A stretch of DNA of 64,000 nucleotides from Cupriavidus agavae (GTDB taxonomy: Bacteria > Pseudomonadota > Gammaproteobacteria > Burkholderiales > Burkholderiaceae). This document shows, one piece after another, positions 25,798 to 34,631 of the stretch. Location: the NCBI RefSeq assembly GCF_004217045.1, contig NZ_SGXM01000012.1, positions 1 to 64,000 on the forward strand, in the 5' to 3' direction. Made by a program: the position numbers and the translations under genes. The notes beneath the pieces were generated by a model that saw only the letters and a list, made by a program, of their open reading frames with translations, had not been told where the DNA came from and made no database searches. Each line of letters opens with the position of its first letter. The stretch's first letter is position 1.

Positions 25798-26981
25798 CAG
25801 ATGATCTCCAGTTCGGCGCGCAGTGCGCCGGCCGAACGCATGGCTTCGAGGATCGTCTGCAGGTCTGCCGGCGTCGCGCCCAGCGCGTTCAATCCCTTGA
25901 CCACGGCGGCCAGCGATGCGCCTGCCTTGACGATCTGCAGCGAACCGCCATCGCGCTTGAGGTCGATCTGCGACACCGGCGCCACCACGGTCTGGCCCTG
26001 GCTGAACGGCGCGGGCTGGCTGATCACCGGCTGCGTGTTGATGACCACCGACAGGTTGCCGTGCGCAATGGCGCAGTCTTCCACGGTAACCGCCTGGTTC
26101 ATCACGATCGAGCCCGTGCGGGCGTTCAGGATGACCTTGGCGGCAGCCTTGGCCGGCGTCACGTCGAGGTTCTCGATGCGTGCCATGAAACCCACCCGTG
26201 CGGCCGGCGTCTGCGGCGTGCGCACCTGCACCACGCGGCCGTCCATCGCGGCAGCGGTGCCCGGGCCGACGTTGCGGTTGATCGCCTCGACCACGCGCTC
26301 GGCGGTGCCGAAATCGGTGTCCTTGAGTTCCAGGTTGATATAGCCGCCCTGCGGCTCGAACGGCGCCACGGCACGTTCGACGATCGCGCCGTTGGCGATG
26401 CGGCCCACGGCGAGCTGGTTGATCTGCACCTTGCTGCCGTTGGCGGACGCACCTGCGCCGCCCACCAGCATGTTGCCCTGCGCGATGGCGTAGACCTGGC
26501 CATCGGCGCCCTTGAGCGGCGTCATCAGCAGCGTGCCGCCGCGCAGGCTCTTGGCATTGCCCATCGACGACACCACGACGTCCATCTGGCTACCCGGCTG
26601 GGCGTAGGCGGGCAGCGTGGCGGTCACCATCACGGCGGCCACGTTCTTGAGCTGCATGTTCTTGCCGGCCGGCAGCGTGATGCCCAGTTGCGAGAGCATG
26701 TTCTGCAGGCTCTGCGTCGTGAACGGCGTCTGCATGGTCTGGTCGCCGGTGTTGTCCAGGCCCACGACCAGGCCGTAGCCAACCAGCGGGTTGTCCCGCA
26801 CGCCCTGGAACGTGGCCAGGTTCTTCAGGCGTTCCGCATGCGCGGCGCCGGCGCCCAGCCCCAGGAACAGGGCCAGCAGCAGGCAGGCGAGGGACGCGGC
26901 GCGGCCATGGCGGAAACGGCAGCCGGGCAGCTTGCCAGCAGGCGAGCCCGGCTGGAAGGAAGGCTTCGGAGACAGAAACAT
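25797..26981 (-). CDS. flgI: flagellar P-ring protein FlgI
   Basis: A 394-residue periplasmic protein; the start at 26981 gives a basic then hydrophobic signal peptide (ASLACLLLALFLGLGAGAAHA) and matches the family. The longer frame runs into flgH. The mature protein begins ERLKNLATFQGVRDNPLVGYGLVVG, the invariant FlgI start. Subunits form the ring around the rod in the peptidoglycan layer. It starts 7 bases after flgH ends. Confidence 0.96.
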   Translation of the reverse strand: MFLSPKPSFQPGSPAGKLPGCRFRHGRAASLACLLLALFLGLGAGAAHAERLKNLATFQGVRDNPLVGYGLVVGLDNTGDQTMQTPFTTQSLQNMLSQLGITLPAGKNMQLKNVAAVMVTATLPAYAQPGSQMDVVVSSMGNAKSLRGGTLLMTPLKGADGQVYAIAQGNMLVGGAGASANGSKVQINQLAVGRIANGAIVERAVAPFEPQGGYINLELKDTDFGTAERVVEAINRNVGPGTAAAMDGRVVQVRTPQTPAARVGFMARIENLDVTPAKAAAKVILNARTGSIVMNQAVTVEDCAIAHGNLSVVINTQPVISQPAPFSQGQTVVAPVSQIDLKRDGGSLQIVKAGASLAAVVKGLNALGATPADLQTILEAMRSAGALRAELEII

Positions 26982-26988
26982 GGCGGGA

Positions 26989-27693
26989 TCAGTACGGTAG
27001 GACATTGAGGAAGAAGCGCTGCAGCCAGCCCATGTTCTGTGCTTCGTCGATATACCCCTTGGCGGTGTATTCGATGCGTGCATCCGCCACCTGCGTCGAC
27101 AGCACGCCGTTATCGCCGGTGATGGTGCGCGGGTTGACCACGCCCGAGAAGCGGATGAACTCCGCACCCTGGTTGATGGCCATCTGCTTCTCGCCGGACA
27201 CCACGAAGTTGCCGTTCGGCAGCACCTCCAGCACGGTCACCGTGATGGTGCCGTTGAACGTGTTCGCCGCCGATGCCCCGCCGCTGGCCTTCAGCGCGTT
27301 GGCGCCGGAGATGTCGGCGTTCTGGCTCGTGCCGAACAGGCCCGCCAGCGCACGCGGCACCGCATTGAACGCGAGGTTCGTGCTGCCCGTGCGGCTGGCG
27401 TTGGAGCCCGAGTTCTTGCTGGCGTTGACGTTCTCCGTGATCACGATGGTCAGGATGTCGCCAACGTTGCGCGGCCGCCGGTCCTCGAACAGCGGATTGC
27501 TGGCGTACGAGGATGCAAAGATCGAACCCGTGGAGGGGCCCAGCGGGCGCGGCTCGGCGCGCGCCGTGGTGGGCAACTGCACGAGCGGCTCCTTCGGCAT
27601 CATCGCGCAGCCGCCGCTCGCCAGCGCGGCCAGGCCGACGATGACGTAGACGACGAATGCACCGATGCGATACTGCGTGGCGGCCATGGTCAT
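26989..27693 (-). CDS. flgH: flagellar L-ring lipoprotein FlgH
   Basis: A 234-residue outer-membrane lipoprotein with a signal peptide ending in a lipobox-like ASGGC (Cys near residue 29). The family motifs follow: GSIFASSYASNPLFEDRRPRNVGD and the conserved C-terminal half with NGNFVVSGEKQ and VNPRTITGDN. It forms the outer-membrane bushing of the basal body. A second ATG two codons on could be the real start. It lies 10 bases after flgG. Confidence 0.95.
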   Translation of the reverse strand: MTMAATQYRIGAFVVYVIVGLAALASGGCAMMPKEPLVQLPTTARAEPRPLGPSTGSIFASSYASNPLFEDRRPRNVGDILTIVITENVNASKNSGSNASRTGSTNLAFNAVPRALAGLFGTSQNADISGANALKASGGASAANTFNGTITVTVLEVLPNGNFVVSGEKQMAINQGAEFIRFSGVVNPRTITGDNGVLSTQVADARIEYTAKGYIDEAQNMGWLQRFFLNVLPY

Positions 27694-27703
27694 TCCCGTT
27701 TCT

Positions 27704-28489
27704 TCAACCCATCTGGGTCAGGCGTTGCAGCATCTGGTCAGACGTCTGCACGGCCTTGCTGTTGATCTCGTAAGCGCGCTGGGTCTGGATCATGCTGACC
27801 AGTTCTTCCACCACGTTCACGTTCGACGATTCCACATAGTTGTTCTGCAGCGTGCCCGCACCGTTCAGGCCCGGCACCGTGGTATTCGGCGCGCCCGAGG
27901 CGTCGGTCTGCGCGTACAGGTTCTCGCCGAGGCTTTCGAGGCCGGTCGGGTTGGCGAACGTTGCCACCTGGATCTGGCCCACCGTCACGGCGTTGGTCTG
28001 GCCCGGCTGCGTCACGGTCACCGTACCGTCACGGGCAATGTTCAGGCCCGTGTAGTTGGCCGGCAGCGTGATGGCCGGATTCAGCACGAAACCGCTCGAC
28101 GTCACGAGCTGGCCGTTCGGGTCTACCTGGAACGAACCGTCGCGCGTGTAGGTGGTGGTGCCGTCCGGCATCGTCACCTGGAAGAAGCCCTGGCCGATGA
28201 TGGCCACGTCGCGCGAGTTGCCCGTTTGCTGCGGGTTGCCCTGCGTATGGATGCGTTCCGTGGCCACGGGGCGCACGCCGGTACCGATCTGCATGCCCGA
28301 GGGCAGCACGGTCTGGTCCGACGACAGCGCGCCGGGCTGGCGGATCGTCTGGTACATCAGTTCCTCGAACACGGCGCGGCTTTTCTTGAAGCCCGAGGTG
28401 GACACGTTGGCCAGGTTGTTCGAGATCACGTCCATCTGCGTCTGCTGCGCATCGAGGCCGGTCTTGGCAATCCAGAGAGAGCGGATCAT
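27704..28489 (-). CDS. flgG: flagellar distal rod protein FlgG
   Basis: A 261-residue axial protein of standard length with the typical start MIRSLWIAKTGLDAQQTQMD, the NNLANVSTSGFKK motif and the C-terminal LVSMIQTQRAYEINSKAVQ. It forms the distal rod that crosses the outer rings. It is 17 bases after flgF and 10 before flgH within the continuous minus-strand unit. Confidence 0.97.
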   Translation of the reverse strand: MIRSLWIAKTGLDAQQTQMDVISNNLANVSTSGFKKSRAVFEELMYQTIRQPGALSSDQTVLPSGMQIGTGVRPVATERIHTQGNPQQTGNSRDVAIIGQGFFQVTMPDGTTTYTRDGSFQVDPNGQLVTSSGFVLNPAITLPANYTGLNIARDGTVTVTQPGQTNAVTVGQIQVATFANPTGLESLGENLYAQTDASGAPNTTVPGLNGAGTLQNNYVESSNVNVVEELVSMIQTQRAYEINSKAVQTSDQMLQRLTQMG

Positions 28490-28506
28490 GGTGTTCCTAG
28501 AATTCG

Positions 28507-29250
28507 TTAGTTGTTCGACAGCAGCGCGTTGGCGCGCTGGTCGTTGGTGTCGGCGCCAGTGATCATCTTCATCTGCATCTCGAAGCGGCGCGCATTGGCG
28601 ATCATGTCGACCATGGCCTCGACCGGGTTGACGTTGCTGCCTTCGAGCGCGCCCGAAATCACGCGTACCGTGGCGTCCTGCTGCAGCGCATCCACGCCGG
28701 GGCGCAGGCGGAAGAAGCCGTCGTCACCGCGCGCCAGCCCTTCGGGCGGCGGCGAGACCACGCGCAGCTTGCCAACCTGTGCCAGGCCGTTGGCCGCCTC
28801 GCCGGGACCGCGTGCCACCACGCTGCCGTCGGTGCCGATCGAAACCGTGGCGCCGGGCGGCACAGCGATCGGGCCGCCGTCGCCCATCACCGGGCGGCCG
28901 CCCGAGGTCTGCAGCTGGCCGTCGGCCGACACCTGCAGCGCACCGGCGCGGGTATAGGCTTCCGAGCCATCGGGCATCTGCACCGCCAGCCAGCCGTTGC
29001 CCCCGAGGGCCACGTCGAGATCGCGGCCCGTGTAGGTCAGCGGGCCGGCCTTCATGTCGGCGCCCGGAGTCGAGGCCAGCGTGAAGGCGCGCGTCTGCGT
29101 TTCCTGGCCCTGCACCGGGACAGCCCGGTACAGGTTCACCTGCGCCTTGAATGCCGGCGTGGAGGCGTTGGCCAGGTTGTTCGATACCGCGGCCTGCTGG
29201 TCGAGTATCTGCTTGGCGCCCGACAGGGCGGTGTAGATCATGCGGTCCAT
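28507..29250 (-). CDS. flgF: flagellar proximal rod protein FlgF
   Basis: A 247-residue rod protein starting MDRMIYTALSGAKQILDQQA with NNLANASTPAFKAQ and the C-terminal axial motif VEAMVDMIANARRFEMQMKM. It stacks between the FlgB/FlgC proximal rod and FlgG. It is located 23 bases after flgE. Confidence 0.96.
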   Translation of the reverse strand: MDRMIYTALSGAKQILDQQAAVSNNLANASTPAFKAQVNLYRAVPVQGQETQTRAFTLASTPGADMKAGPLTYTGRDLDVALGGNGWLAVQMPDGSEAYTRAGALQVSADGQLQTSGGRPVMGDGGPIAVPPGATVSIGTDGSVVARGPGEAANGLAQVGKLRVVSPPPEGLARGDDGFFRLRPGVDALQQDATVRVISGALEGSNVNPVEAMVDMIANARRFEMQMKMITGADTNDQRANALLSNN

Positions 29251-29273
29251 GGCGATGCTTCAGCGGGGCCGGC

Positions 29274-30518
29274 TTAGATGTTCACCAGGGTCTGCAGGAC
29301 GGTGTCCTGCGCCTTGATGGTCTGGGCGTTGGCCTGGTAGTTGCGCTGGGCAACGATCAGGTTGACCAGCTGGCCGGACAGGTCGACGTTCGACTCTTCC
29401 ACGGCAAACGAGCGCAGCTTGCCCAGCGAGCCGCCTGCAGCACCCAGCAGTTCCTGGCCCGACGAGCCGGTGGCGGACCACACGTTGTCGCCTTCGGGCT
29501 TCAGGCCCTCGACGTTGCCGAACGATGCCAGGGCGATCTGGCCCAGCGACAGCGTCTGCTCGTTCGAGTACGAACCCAGGATCGTGCCGTCTTCCTGCAC
29601 CGCGTAGCTGACCAGCGAACCCGACGTGTAGCCGTTCTGCACGATGCTCTTCGGGTCGTTGTCCGCGCCGAACTGCGTGCTGCCCGTCAGGTCCAGACGC
29701 GCCGTCATGGCGGCGGCGCCGTTGGCGGCCGGCAGCGTGATGTTGGGCATGGTGGCGGCGGTCGGCGCGCGCAGCGTGCCGTTATTGTCGTACGACAGCG
29801 TAACGGTCTGCAGCACGTTGCCAGCCGAGTCGGTCACGTTCATCGACCAGTCGGTGCCGCCGAACGCGTTGGTCGGCGCCGGGGCAACCGGCGGGCCGGC
29901 CACGACCGACTTGCCGAAGTAGGCGGTCAGCTGTTGCTTGTTGCCCAGCGAGTCATAGGCCGTCATGGCCGTGCTGTAGCTGAACATCGACGAGTCCGCG
30001 CGGGTGGCCGGCGTGCTGGCGAAAACGTTGGTAGGCGCGGCGCTGCGCGAATCGAGCTGGAACTGCGCGGCGATGTTGGTGGTGGCGCGCGGAGGCATCT
30101 GCGCGTTGCTGATCGTCAGCGGCTGCGGTGCCACGCCCCCGGCGGTAGTACCGGCCGGATAGCCGGTGACCTGCAGGCCGGTGCCGTTGACCAGCGAGCC
30201 ATCGTCCAGGCGCGAGAGCTGGCCGTTACGCGAATAGAACACCTGGCCGTCGGCGTTGAGCAGGCGGAAGAAGCCGCTGCCGTTGCTGATGGCCACGTCC
30301 ATGCTGCGGCCCGACGCGGACACCGTGCCGTTGGCAAACGATTGCACCACGGCGTTCACGCGCGTGCCCAGGCCGATCTTCGAGCCCGCGTACACGTCGG
30401 CGAACTGCGCCGTCGATTGCTTGAAGCCAACCGTGTTCGCGTTGGCGATGTTGTTGCCGATCACGTCCAGGTTGGACGCTGCGGCGTTGATGCCGCTTAC
30501 CCCTTGACCAAAACCCAT
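29274..30518 (-). CDS. flgE: flagellar hook protein FlgE
   Basis: A 414-residue hook subunit with the invariant GFGQGVSGINAAASNLDVIG start, NANTVGFKQ and the C-terminal LVNLIVAQRNYQANAQTIK. The central part is the variable surface domain of the hook. It follows flgD by 109 bases, a gap with no separate gene. Confidence 0.97.
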   Translation of the reverse strand: MGFGQGVSGINAAASNLDVIGNNIANANTVGFKQSTAQFADVYAGSKIGLGTRVNAVVQSFANGTVSASGRSMDVAISNGSGFFRLLNADGQVFYSRNGQLSRLDDGSLVNGTGLQVTGYPAGTTAGGVAPQPLTISNAQMPPRATTNIAAQFQLDSRSAAPTNVFASTPATRADSSMFSYSTAMTAYDSLGNKQQLTAYFGKSVVAGPPVAPAPTNAFGGTDWSMNVTDSAGNVLQTVTLSYDNNGTLRAPTAATMPNITLPAANGAAAMTARLDLTGSTQFGADNDPKSIVQNGYTSGSLVSYAVQEDGTILGSYSNEQTLSLGQIALASFGNVEGLKPEGDNVWSATGSSGQELLGAAGGSLGKLRSFAVEESNVDLSGQLVNLIVAQRNYQANAQTIKAQDTVLQTLVNI

Positions 30519-30627
30519 GATTTTCCCCTTTTGTAGGCTGTCGTTCGTAAGATGCCCGCGCGTATGCCGGACCGGGTGATACGTGAATCTCGTTGTGAAT
30601 ACCTTGTTGCGCAGCTGTCGTGGCCGA

Positions 30628-31299
30628 TCAGGAAATGCGGCGCACGTCGTCGACGTTGGCCGTCTTGCCGTCGCCCAGGTCCACCAGCACGCCAGTGCTG
30701 TCGCCGCTGATGGCCTGTACCTTGCCGTAGATCAGCGCGATCGGGCTGACGTCCTTGCCGTCGGCGGTGGCCGTGACCTTGAAGGCGTAGTCGCCGTCCG
30801 CCACCAGGTTGCCGGCGTCGTTCTTGCCGTCCCAGGCCACATCGTGCACGCCGGCCTTCTGGCCCTTCATGTCGATCGTGCGCACCACGTTGCCCTTGTC
30901 GTCGAGCACCTGGACGATCACGCTGTCGGCCGTGGTCGGCACATCGACACCGATCTTGCCCGGCACGCCGCCGGCCACGCTCACTTCGGAGCCCGGCACC
31001 ATCACGGTCTTGCCGATCAGCGCGGCGGAGTCCATCGCGCGGCCTGCCGCCGTCTGCGTCAGCAGCTGCGTCATGGTCTCGTTCATGGTCTGCAGGCCGC
31101 TCACGGTGCTGATCTGCGCCAGTTGCGAGGTCAGCTGCGAGTTGTCCATCGGGTTCAGCGGGTCCTGGTTGGTCATCTGGGTGACCAGCATCTTCAGGAA
31201 ATTGCTTTGCAGGTCGGCCGCGCTCGCGCTGCCGCTCTGCAGGGCCTGGTTCACCCCCGAGTTGGAGGTGCTGTTGCCTACGGAAGAAGTCGTTGCCAT
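30628..31299 (-). CDS. flgD: flagellar hook-capping protein FlgD
   Basis: A 223-residue scaffold for hook assembly. The N-terminal FLKMLVTQMTNQDPLNPMDN is the family signature; the C-terminal half is the FlgD Ig/Tudor-like region, with KAGVHDVAWDGKNDAGN. The protein is exported, caps the growing hook and is later lost. It starts 41 bases after flgC. Confidence 0.96.
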   Translation of the reverse strand: MATTSSVGNSTSNSGVNQALQSGSASAADLQSNFLKMLVTQMTNQDPLNPMDNSQLTSQLAQISTVSGLQTMNETMTQLLTQTAAGRAMDSAALIGKTVMVPGSEVSVAGGVPGKIGVDVPTTADSVIVQVLDDKGNVVRTIDMKGQKAGVHDVAWDGKNDAGNLVADGDYAFKVTATADGKDVSPIALIYGKVQAISGDSTGVLVDLGDGKTANVDDVRRIS

Positions 31300-31340
31300 G
31301 TTGTGTTCCGGCTAAACAGAGAGTTCTGGGATTGGAGGCG

Positions 31341-31748
31341 TCACTGACCGATGGTCAGCGTCTTGAGCATCATGGTCTTGGCGGTGTTGAGCACCTCCAC
31401 GTTGGCCTGGTAGGAACGCGAGGCCGAGATCATGTTGACCATCTCCTCCACCGGGTTCACGTTGGGCATCGTCACGTAGCCGTTGGCGTCGGCCAGCGGA
31501 TGCGACGGGTTGTGCACCATGCGGGCCGGCGCACTGTCTTCCATCACGCCAGCTACCTGCACGCCGCCCACGTCGGTCTGGCCCGGTGTGGGGGCCATCT
31601 CGAAGATCACCTGCTTGGCGCGGTACGGCTGGCCGTTCGGCGCCACCGCGCTGTCCGCGTTGGCCAGGTTCGAGGCCGTCACGTTCATGCGCTGCGACTG
31701 CGCGGCCATGGCCGAGCCGGCCACGTCGAAAATGTTCATGGAGCCCAT
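31341..31748 (-). CDS. flgC: flagellar proximal rod protein FlgC
   Basis: A 135-residue rod protein of normal length, with TASNLANADS near the N-terminus, the PYRAKQVIFE segment and the C-terminal VEEMVNMISASRSYQANVEV. It pairs with FlgB at the base of the rod. It starts 12 bases after flgB ends. Confidence 0.97.
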   Translation of the reverse strand: MGSMNIFDVAGSAMAAQSQRMNVTASNLANADSAVAPNGQPYRAKQVIFEMAPTPGQTDVGGVQVAGVMEDSAPARMVHNPSHPLADANGYVTMPNVNPVEEMVNMISASRSYQANVEVLNTAKTMMLKTLTIGQ

Positions 31749-31760
31749 GGCGTCTCTCCG

Positions 31761-32174
31761 TTAGCTCTGGATCGCCGACAGCATCGTCTTGATCTTCGAG
31801 CTCATGACCGTGAGGCCCGCCTCGTAGTGCATGGTGTTGTCGGCAAACGCCACGCGCTCGGTATCCATTTCCACGGTGTTGCCGTCGATGCTCGACTGCA
31901 GCGGAATGCGGTACTGCAGGTCGCGCTCGTTATTGCTGATCGCGGGGGCCTGGCCCGGCAGGTGCCGCGCCGCCGTGGTGGACAGCGACACGCCATCGCG
32001 CTGCTGGTTGCCGCGCTCCACGGACTGCGCCAGCGTGCTGGCGAAATCGAAGTCGCGCGACTTGTAGCCCGGCGTGTCCGCGTGGGCGATGTTCGAGGCA
32101 ATCACCGATTGCCGCTGGGTCCGCAGGCTCAGCGCTTCCTGCTGGAAGCGGAACGCCGCATCGAGTCTGTCCAT
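31761..32174 (-). CDS. flgB: flagellar proximal rod protein FlgB
   Basis: A 137-residue rod protein; the ATG at 32174 (MDRLDAAFRFQQEALSLR) is the family start, while the longer frame from 32246 adds an unrelated leader. It contains IASNIAHADTPGYKSRDFDF. It is the first gene of the eleven-gene minus-strand rod-hook block and is divergent from flgA, so the 234-base space between them should carry the early flagellar promoters. Confidence 0.96.
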   Translation of the reverse strand: MDRLDAAFRFQQEALSLRTQRQSVIASNIAHADTPGYKSRDFDFASTLAQSVERGNQQRDGVSLSTTAARHLPGQAPAISNNERDLQYRIPLQSSIDGNTVEMDTERVAFADNTMHYEAGLTVMSSKIKTMLSAIQS

Positions 32175-32408
32175 GATGTCTGCCTTTCCTGCAATGGCTT
32201 CATTTCGGGGAGAGAGCTGCCGTAGACCTGGGTATACCTTCCGCATACGCCCGGCCGGGCTTCTTCAGGGTTGCCATCTTAGGGGCCGGGTTGTCACGCC
32301 AATCGCGCGAATAGGCACGAGAAATCCGCGCATTTCCGGTTCGGTCTCTCGCGCGAGCCTGCCTACAATGGCTGCCACTGATCGCCACATCCTTGCTGGG
32401 ATGACCCT
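32175..32408. promoter_or_regulatory. divergent flgB/flgA promoter region
   Basis: The region between the two start codons must drive both the flgB-flgL block and flgA. A TACAAT hexamer at 32364-32369 is a reasonable -10 for flgA, without a good -35; this fits activator-dependent class II flagellar promoters. FlhDC dependence is assumed from relatives, and I cannot point to a definite binding box. Confidence 0.4.
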
Positions 32409-33158
32409 ATGACTCTCTCTCGCCAGGCCGCCGCGCTGCTGGCCGCCGCCGGCATTGCGCTGGCCCCGTCCGCCATGGCCGCGCAGGTCACGCCCGTGGC
32501 CATGCCCGGTGCCGCGCCCGCGCATGCCGCCGCCGCAAACCCGTTTACCGATGATCCCGCCCGCACGGCGGTCGAGCAGTTCCTGCTGCGCCAGGCCAAC
32601 GGCCTGCCGGGCAAGGTCAGCGTGCAGGTGGTGCCGCCCTCGGGCGGCCGCGCGCCCGACTGCTTCAACCCCGAGCCGTTCCTGCCCGCCGGTGCCGCCG
32701 CCTATGGCCGCGTCAACGTAGGCGTGCGCTGCGGCGGGGACCGGCCGTGGACGCGCTACATGCAGGCGCGCGTCTCGGTGCTGACCGACTACTACGTGGC
32801 GGCCCGTTCGATGGGCCCGGGCGAGACCATCACGGCCGCCGACCTGGAGGTCCGCCAGGGCGATCTGGGCGCGTTGCCGCGTGCGGTTGTGACCGATCCG
32901 TCCCAGGTGGAGGGCTCGGTCGCGGCCAATCGCATCGCCGCCGGATCGCCGCTGCGTACCGACCTGCTCAAGCGGCCGATCGCCGTCAAGCTTGGCCAGA
33001 CCGTCAATGTGACGGTCGAGGGCCAGTCGTTCCAGCTGAGCAGCGAGGGCAAGGTGCTGGCGGATGCCGCGACTGGCGCCAACGTCCAGGTCCGGCTCAG
33101 GAACGGCCAGGTCGTGAGCGGCGTGGTGCGCAGCGGCGACACCGTGGCGCTGCAGTGA
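32409..33158 (+). CDS. flgA: flagellar P-ring assembly chaperone FlgA
   Basis: A 249-residue periplasmic protein with a signal peptide (LAAAGIALAPSAMAA). The C-terminal half is the SAF-type domain, with ARSMGPGETITAADLEVRQGD and the KLGQTVNVTVEGQSFQLSSEGKV end typical of FlgA. It helps FlgI assemble the P-ring. It is transcribed away from flgB. Confidence 0.94.
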   Translation: MTLSRQAAALLAAAGIALAPSAMAAQVTPVAMPGAAPAHAAAANPFTDDPARTAVEQFLLRQANGLPGKVSVQVVPPSGGRAPDCFNPEPFLPAGAAAYGRVNVGVRCGGDRPWTRYMQARVSVLTDYYVAARSMGPGETITAADLEVRQGDLGALPRAVVTDPSQVEGSVAANRIAAGSPLRTDLLKRPIAVKLGQTVNVTVEGQSFQLSSEGKVLADAATGANVQVRLRNGQVVSGVVRSGDTVALQ

Positions 33159-33326
33159 CGTTTCATATTACTCACGCATCACTTTTAGTACCGGGAAGTT
33201 AGTCGTCACACGGGCTGGGGCCCCCGACCAGGCAGCAATTGGATGTGGCAGCAATCGGAGCAGGCAGACCGTGCGAGAATGCGGCCAACCCGTTCCGGGA
33301 TCGGCCGAAAATCGCCGGGAAGCCGC

Positions 33327-33353
33327 TAAAGTTTCCGGCGCGTAGTCCGATAA
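33327..33353 (+). promoter_or_regulatory. sigma-28 (FliA) promoter of flgM
   Basis: TAAAGTTT (33327-33334) is followed by an 11-base spacer and TCCGATAA (33346-33353), differing from the consensus TAAAGTTT-N11-GCCGATAA at one base. It lies 28 bases before the flgM start codon. This makes flgM-flgN a late (class III) transcript controlled by the sigma factor that FlgM inhibits. Confidence 0.85.
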
Positions 33354-33381
33354 GTCAGAGGAACCCAGCAAGGATTTCATC

Positions 33382-33696
33382 GTGAAGATCAATAACTCCA
33401 CTCCGTCCCGGCCCGCCGACACCGCGGCTACCGAAGGCAACGCCCGCGCGGCCGCCACCGGTGCCACGTCGGACACCAACGCCCTGAACGGCGTGCGCGT
33501 CAGCCCGCTGGCCGCACAGGTGCGCGAGATTGGTACGCGCCTGCTGCAGGACAGCGACAGCGACATCGACGCCGCCAAGGTGGCGGAAGTCCGTCAGGCG
33601 ATTGCGGAAGGCCGGATCAAGATCGATCCCAGCAAGATCGCCGATGGCTTGCTCGCCTCTTTGCACGAGCTGAGCCAGGCACCCAGCCAAACCTGA
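33382..33696 (+). CDS. flgM: anti-sigma-28 factor FlgM
   Basis: A 104-residue protein starting at GTG 33382 (KINNSTPSRPADTAA, a typical disordered FlgM N-terminus). The C-terminal half, with DIDAAKVAEVRQAIAEGRIKIDPSKIADGLL, is the conserved sigma-28-binding region. FlgM holds FliA inactive until the hook is finished and FlgM is secreted. The gene has its own sigma-28 promoter and precedes flgN by 4 bases. Confidence 0.95.
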   Translation: MKINNSTPSRPADTAATEGNARAAATGATSDTNALNGVRVSPLAAQVREIGTRLLQDSDSDIDAAKVAEVRQAIAEGRIKIDPSKIADGLLASLHELSQAPSQT

Positions 33697-33700
33697 CACC

Positions 33701-34165
33701 ATGAACCAGGCAGCCCTGATCCAGTCCCTTTCGGTTGAAGCCAACGCCATCGCGGCCTTTGGCCGCGCCCTTGCAGACGAACGCGAGGCCATCAAGCGGC
33801 AGGATTTCCAGGCGTTGAGCACGCTGCTCAACCAGAAGATGGAACTGGCCCAGGGGCTGAACCTGGCCACCGCGGCGCGCGAGGCGCAGATGATCGCCCT
33901 CGGCCTGCGCATCGGTGCGGGCGGCCTGCTGGTCGGCCGCGAGATCGATCCGCAGGTAGCCGAGCTGTGGCGCAAGGTGGTCTTCTTTGCGCACAAGGCC
34001 AAGGACGCCAACGACCTGAACGGCGCCATCGTCAACGCCCACCTGGAGTTCACGCAGGAAGCCATCCAGGTACTGCGCCAGGGCGGCACGCCGCCGAATG
34101 AAATGTACGGCCGCGACGGGCGCGCCAGCGCCGGCGCCAACGGCGTCAGCCTGGCGGCCGGCTGA
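33701..34165 (+). CDS. flgN: flagellar export chaperone FlgN
   Basis: A 154-residue helical protein with a long N-terminal coiled-coil (ALIQSLSVEANAIAAFGRALADERE) typical of FlgN, the cytoplasmic chaperone for FlgK and FlgL. The C-terminus (GTPPNEMYGRDGRASAG) is flexible and matches that of other FlgN proteins. It starts 4 bases after flgM ends and is part of the same late transcript. Confidence 0.9.
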   Translation: MNQAALIQSLSVEANAIAAFGRALADEREAIKRQDFQALSTLLNQKMELAQGLNLATAAREAQMIALGLRIGAGGLLVGREIDPQVAELWRKVVFFAHKAKDANDLNGAIVNAHLEFTQEAIQVLRQGGTPPNEMYGRDGRASAGANGVSLAAG

Positions 34166-34203
34166 TCCCCCGGGCACGCGTCAGCGCCTGCCTACGCCAT
34201 GCT

Positions 34204-34226
34204 CGGCCAACGTCCTATGTTGGCCG
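34204..34226 (+). terminator. hairpin after flgN
   Basis: Perfect 8-bp arms CGGCCAAC (34204-34211) and GTTGGCCG (34219-34226) with a 7-base loop, 38 bases after the flgN stop. No T-run follows, so termination is only likely. Confidence 0.4.
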
Positions 34227-34322
34227 GTGCGGTTCCTCCCTACATTGACGTTAGGCCACACGCCACCTGTGCCTCGGGCAGCGGTGGCGTCCGGTAAACA
34301 AGACAATGTCCGGAGGAACGCC

Positions 34323-34493
34323 ATGTCATTCGCACTCTACGTCGTCGGGCTCCTGCTGCTGGTGGGCGGCATCGCCTGGGCCATGTCCACCGCGGGCCTG
34401 GCGCTCGTCTATATCGGTATTGCCTGCGTGATCGTGCTCGGTATCGGCATCATGTCGGCGGTATCGCGCACGCGCACCAAAGATCCGTCCTGA
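34323..34493 (+). CDS. small two-helix membrane protein
   Basis: A 56-residue protein with a good ribosome site (CCGGAGGA) before the ATG at 34323. Two hydrophobic segments (FALYVVGLLLLVGGIAWAM and LALVYIGIACVIVLGIGIM) are followed by a short basic tail. Small proteins of this size and layout are frequent in Cupriavidus and Ralstonia. Function unknown. Confidence 0.7.
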   Translation: MSFALYVVGLLLLVGGIAWAMSTAGLALVYIGIACVIVLGIGIMSAVSRTRTKDPS

Positions 34494-34566
34494 CGCCACG
34501 GCATGACCGTGGATCTTTCGCAGCCGCCGGGCCAGTCCCGGCCGCCCGGCCTCCGGAATGTAAACA

Positions 34567-34594
34567 TTGCGGAACATGGGGCTCGCTCTATACA
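34567..34594 (+). promoter_or_regulatory. candidate sigma-70 promoter for the FUSC-family gene
   Basis: TTGCGG (34567-34572) and TATACA (34589-34594) are separated by 16 bases. The site lies downstream of the ATG at 34503, which favours the later start codon at 34632 for the next gene. Confidence 0.4.
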
Positions 34595-34631
34595 CTCGAA
34601 GCGTTCAGATCTCCGCACGGTGATCGCCGCC

